This document shows, piece by piece, positions 6,276-8,218 of a stretch of 8,218 nucleotides of DNA (its first letter is position 1; each line of letters begins with the position of its first letter). The stretch is from Acidobacteriota bacterium (GTDB lineage Bacteria; Acidobacteriota; Vicinamibacteria; Vicinamibacterales; UBA823), in assembly GCA_003509065.1 (NCBI GenBank), contig DODG01000112.1:1-8218 (forward strand). The letters run 5' to 3'. The translations under genes were made by a program, and so were the position numbers. The notes under the pieces are model-generated. The model was not told the origin of the DNA and made no database searches. It was given only the letters and a program-made list of their open reading frames with translations.

Positions 6276-7292
6276 TTAAGCAATAAAATGACTCTTCAAG
6301 GGTTGCAAGACATAGTCGATTTCATCTATCGCATCCGGCGAAAATGTGTAATTGGCATCCCTTCCAATGTGAGTTTTGAACACACCACGCTGTTGCATCA
6401 GGTACGCACGCAGTCCCGGCACGTATTGCTCAAGATTTGTAATCATCAGAAGTTGACTGAAAAGTTCTCGGACTTCGTGCTGCCGATTTTCAAGATGCAG
6501 TTGCCATAATCGTGTATAGACCTCAGGGTATTGAGGGCCGCCAGTCATTGTGCCGTCCATGCCGAGCCTCATTTCATACGTCCAAGCGCGCGCTCGAGTT
6601 CCTCCAAAGATTCGCTTAATAGTATTTGGACGATGGACTTTAAATTGCTTCATGCGGGCGAGTGTGTCGCCGTATTCTTCTTTCACATATCCGAAGTTCG
6701 GAAAACGCTCACTCATTTCGATGATGAACTCGACCGTGGGTTCGACGCGATCTGCTGCACCACCGGTAGTCTGAATAAAAATTGGTTTATCGGTAGCGTG
6801 ACACAACGCAGTGTAGTACTCACGGTAGTCATCAATGGAATGGGCTTCACTGGGCGGCATGGCAATCATTGCGTCGCAGCCGACAGCAGTTGCGTGGTTT
6901 GCGTACTCTAACATTTGGTCAGTGTTGGTTCCTTGTACACCAAGAATCAACGATACCAGACGGTCACGCGAGGCATCGGCCAGGACTTCCATACCGTGCA
7001 GGCGTTCTTCATGCGTGAGATAGGGTAGGTCACTTGAGTATTGAGGCCAGACCAGACCGTTGATCCCTCGTTGATCCAGAAACTCGACTTCAGCAGCGAG
7101 ATCTTCATAATCGACCGCCTTCTCAGTGGTGTACGGAGTGGCTACAATCATGAGCACGCCACGCAGCGGATCGCGTGATGCCGTGACCGCGGTATTGTTT
7201 GGACTTTGACTGGTTGTTCGCTCGGGATATAACGCCGTAGCGCCCACGGTGGTCAACCACTCGCGACGCGTTAGATTTGAAATGATTGTCAT
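6276..7292 (-). CDS. DapA-superfamily (Schiff-base aldolase/lyase) protein with a possible Tat leader
   Basis: A 338-residue protein. Residues 8-13 (TRREWL) are a twin-arginine motif followed by a short, weak hydrophobic stretch (about 12-22) and a polar linker. The TIM-barrel domain runs from about 42 to 335: GVLMIVATPYTTEKAVDYEDL (45-65, the family start), GINGLVWPQYSSDLPYLTHEER (76-97), PPSEAHSIDDYREYY (146-160), GYVKEEYGD (201-209, with K204 as the Schiff-base lysine) and a glycine-rich GMDGTMTGG (244-252). Aligned by eye with E. coli DapA, the active site differs: T44, Y107, Y133 and R138 become Y85, S148, Q174 and A179. It is therefore unlikely to make dihydrodipicolinate; the reaction is unknown. 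The start is set by AGGAGG five bases ahead. It is divergent from a Tat-targeted aminotransferase and lies upstream of a porin, which hints at a periplasmic role. Confidence 0.88.
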   Translation of the reverse strand: MTIISNLTRREWLTTVGATALYPERTTSQSPNNTAVTASRDPLRGVLMIVATPYTTEKAVDYEDLAAEVEFLDQRGINGLVWPQYSSDLPYLTHEERLHGMEVLADASRDRLVSLILGVQGTNTDQMLEYANHATAVGCDAMIAMPPSEAHSIDDYREYYTALCHATDKPIFIQTTGGAADRVEPTVEFIIEMSERFPNFGYVKEEYGDTLARMKQFKVHRPNTIKRIFGGTRARAWTYEMRLGMDGTMTGGPQYPEVYTRLWQLHLENRQHEVRELFSQLLMITNLEQYVPGLRAYLMQQRGVFKTHIGRDANYTFSPDAIDEIDYVLQPLKSHFIA

Positions 7293-7297
7293 CAGGG

Positions 7298-7303
7298 CCT
7301 CCT
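7298..7303 (-). promoter_or_regulatory. Ribosome binding site of the DapA-like gene
   Basis: AGGAGG on the minus strand, five bases before the ATG at 7292. It is a full-consensus site and fixes that start. Confidence 0.8.
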
Positions 7304-7450
7304 AAGCATCCTCTATCTTGTATCCGACCGCTCTGCAAACGGACGAGGGGTTTGAGCAAGTGCCCAGTAGTATTTTATGATCATCAGGCCAAAATCTTGG
7401 TGTTTCTGCTTGACACTGTCTCGCACAATGTCCACACTGCAATTTTAGTG

Positions 7451-7467
7451 CGCCATCACCGGTGGCG
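7451..7467. repeat. Inverted repeat in the leader region of the aminotransferase gene
   Basis: CGCCA (7451-7455) pairs with TGGCG (7463-7467) around a seven-base centre that itself overlaps the palindrome CACCGGTG (7457-7464). It lies 44 bases before the aminotransferase ATG. It could be an operator half-site pair or a short RNA hairpin. The symmetry is seen; the role is inferred. Confidence 0.3.
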
Positions 7468-7500
7468 TACTGGTAATAATTTAGGGAGTTTGAAGTCAAG

Positions 7501-7506
7501 AGGAGG
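7501..7506 (+). promoter_or_regulatory. Ribosome binding site of the aminotransferase gene
   Basis: AGGAGG with five-base spacing to the ATG at 7512. It is the same sequence and spacing as the divergent DapA-like gene has, and it supports the start at the twin-arginine leader. Confidence 0.8.
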
Positions 7507-7511
7507 CTTGC

Positions 7512-8218
7512 ATGTCACTGTCACGTCGTGCGTTCGTTCGTACTCTTGGTATTGGTGGAGCTAGCGCATTCTCTACTGCGTGGGTCGTTGGTCACGGACG
7601 CGAAGCATTGGCGTGGGGACCCGACCCAGTTGAAGAAATGCTGCAAGCGTCTGACGATACGGTAATGATCATTCTTAGCAGTAACGAAAATGCCCGCGGT
7701 CCTGGCAAGGCGGCGCTTGATGCTCTTAACGGTCGGGCCGATTTTAAGGTCGGTCGCTATCAGCGTGATATTTCCAGGGAGGATCTTCCGGCAGCGATCG
7801 CGAAGAGTTTAGGCCATGGCGCTCAAGCTGAAAATATTCTGACCTCCACCGGTTCATCGCATATTTTGGAGGCAGGGGTTCGGGCGTATGTCTCGGTTGG
7901 TCGGCCACTAGTTACCGGAACACCTTCTTACGGGAACCCGGCTCGTTCGACTCGAGCAATGGGTGCTGAAGTGCGTGAGGTCCCAGTCGATAGTAACTTA
8001 AGGCTGGATCTGGATGGGATGGCTGATGCAGCCCAAGGCGCTGGATTGGTCTTCCTGTGCAACCCGAATAATCCAACATCAGCGACGAACTCGGCCGAGA
8101 ATGTGTCAGCATTTATTGAACACGTCGTCTCGTCTTCTCCAGGTACTGGAATCTTGGTCGATGAAGCGTACATCGACTACGCGACTGACCCCTCGGTCGC
8201 GTCGGCCATTGCCGAGTC
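7512..8218 (+). CDS. Tat-exported class I/II PLP aminotransferase, HisC-like (3' end outside window)
   Basis: The first 235 residues are seen; the frame is open to the window end, so the gene is truncated by the window. Residues 4-10 (SRRAFVR) are a near-perfect Tat motif, followed by a hydrophobic glycine/alanine stretch (about 11-27) and a likely cleavage near ALA (32-34). The rest is a fold-type I PLP enzyme closest to histidinol-phosphate aminotransferases: LSSNENARGPG (55-65, substrate-binding start), STGSSHIL (112-119, cofactor phosphate loop), PSYGNP (138-143), FLCNPNNPTSA (181-191) and LVDEAYIDYA (215-224, with the Asp that holds the pyridine nitrogen). The Schiff-base lysine would lie beyond 8218. 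Tat export is sensible for an enzyme that must fold around PLP in the cytoplasm. The true substrate is unknown; biosynthetic HisC is cytoplasmic, so a histidine role is unlikely. Confidence 0.93.
   Translation, partial: MSLSRRAFVRTLGIGGASAFSTAWVVGHGREALAWGPDPVEEMLQASDDTVMIILSSNENARGPGKAALDALNGRADFKVGRYQRDISREDLPAAIAKSLGHGAQAENILTSTGSSHILEAGVRAYVSVGRPLVTGTPSYGNPARSTRAMGAEVREVPVDSNLRLDLDGMADAAQGAGLVFLCNPNNPTSATNSAENVSAFIEHVVSSSPGTGILVDEAYIDYATDPSVASAIAE

Larger units (their letters stand above)
7293..7511. promoter_or_regulatory. Divergent intergenic region between the two Tat-type enzymes
   Basis: This 219-bp gap must hold promoters for both directions. On the plus strand there is a perfect TTGACA at 7410-7415, but only a poor -10 (CACACT, 7433-7438) at 17-base spacing; AATAAT at 7475-7480 is a better -10 hexamer without a -35. 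On the minus strand TAAAAT (7377-7372) is a possible -10 without a clear -35; it overlaps the palindrome ATGATCAT (7377-7384). These are candidates only; no start site can be fixed from sequence. Confidence 0.35.

Noticed and set aside
6531..6911. 126-codon open frame opposite the DapA-like gene
   Set aside because: It is a shadow of a clearly coding minus-strand gene, with no ribosome binding site or recognisable domain.
6276..7292. Annotation as dihydrodipicolinate synthase (dapA)
   Set aside because: The pyruvate-binding loop, both triad tyrosines and the carboxylate-binding arginine are missing, and a twin-arginine leader is present.

Overview
The window reads as chromosomal DNA from a Gram-negative (diderm) bacterium. 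An outer-membrane barrel protein ending in phenylalanine, several Sec-type and two twin-arginine leaders, and a periplasmic-type cell-wall amidase all point that way. The secreted protein at the left end resembles a family I associate from memory with Acidobacteriota (Vicinamibacteria-like genomes). That placement is an inference and needs a database search. I see no insertion sequence, CRISPR array, phage gene or integration junction.

Layout: everything from 105 to 7292 lies on the minus strand and is read right to left. The order of transcription is: a DapA-superfamily protein with a possible Tat leader (7292-6276); a putative porin (6185-5031); an N-acetylmuramoyl-L-alanine amidase (4956-3331); a membrane-anchored GerMN-domain protein (3334-2753); RNase PH (2681-1920); the RdgB/Ham1 XTP/dITP pyrophosphatase (1945-1346); tRNA-Pro(UGG) with encoded CCA (1180-1104); and a secreted protein of unknown function (1010-105). 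The only plus-strand gene is a Tat-targeted, HisC-like PLP aminotransferase that starts at 7512 and runs off the right end.

The middle of the window is a tightly packed housekeeping cluster. The amidase stop and the GerMN start share four bases (ATGA). RNase PH follows 71 bp later behind a strong ribosome binding site, and rph overlaps rdgB by 26 bp. The order gerM-rph-rdgB is the same as gerM-rph-ysnA of Bacillus subtilis, here placed behind an amidase in what looks like a diderm. The products combine peptidoglycan remodelling (amidase plus GerMN partner) with RNA 3'-end trimming and nucleotide-pool cleaning.

The most unusual part is the right end. Two enzymes of normally cytoplasmic folds, a DapA-type aldolase/lyase and a HisC-type aminotransferase, are divergently transcribed from a 219-bp region, and both begin with twin-arginine motifs. 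By hand alignment the DapA-like protein keeps only the Schiff-base lysine of the dihydrodipicolinate synthase active site. With the porin just downstream, these could be parts of a periplasmic amino-acid or keto-acid pathway, but this is a hypothesis from context only.
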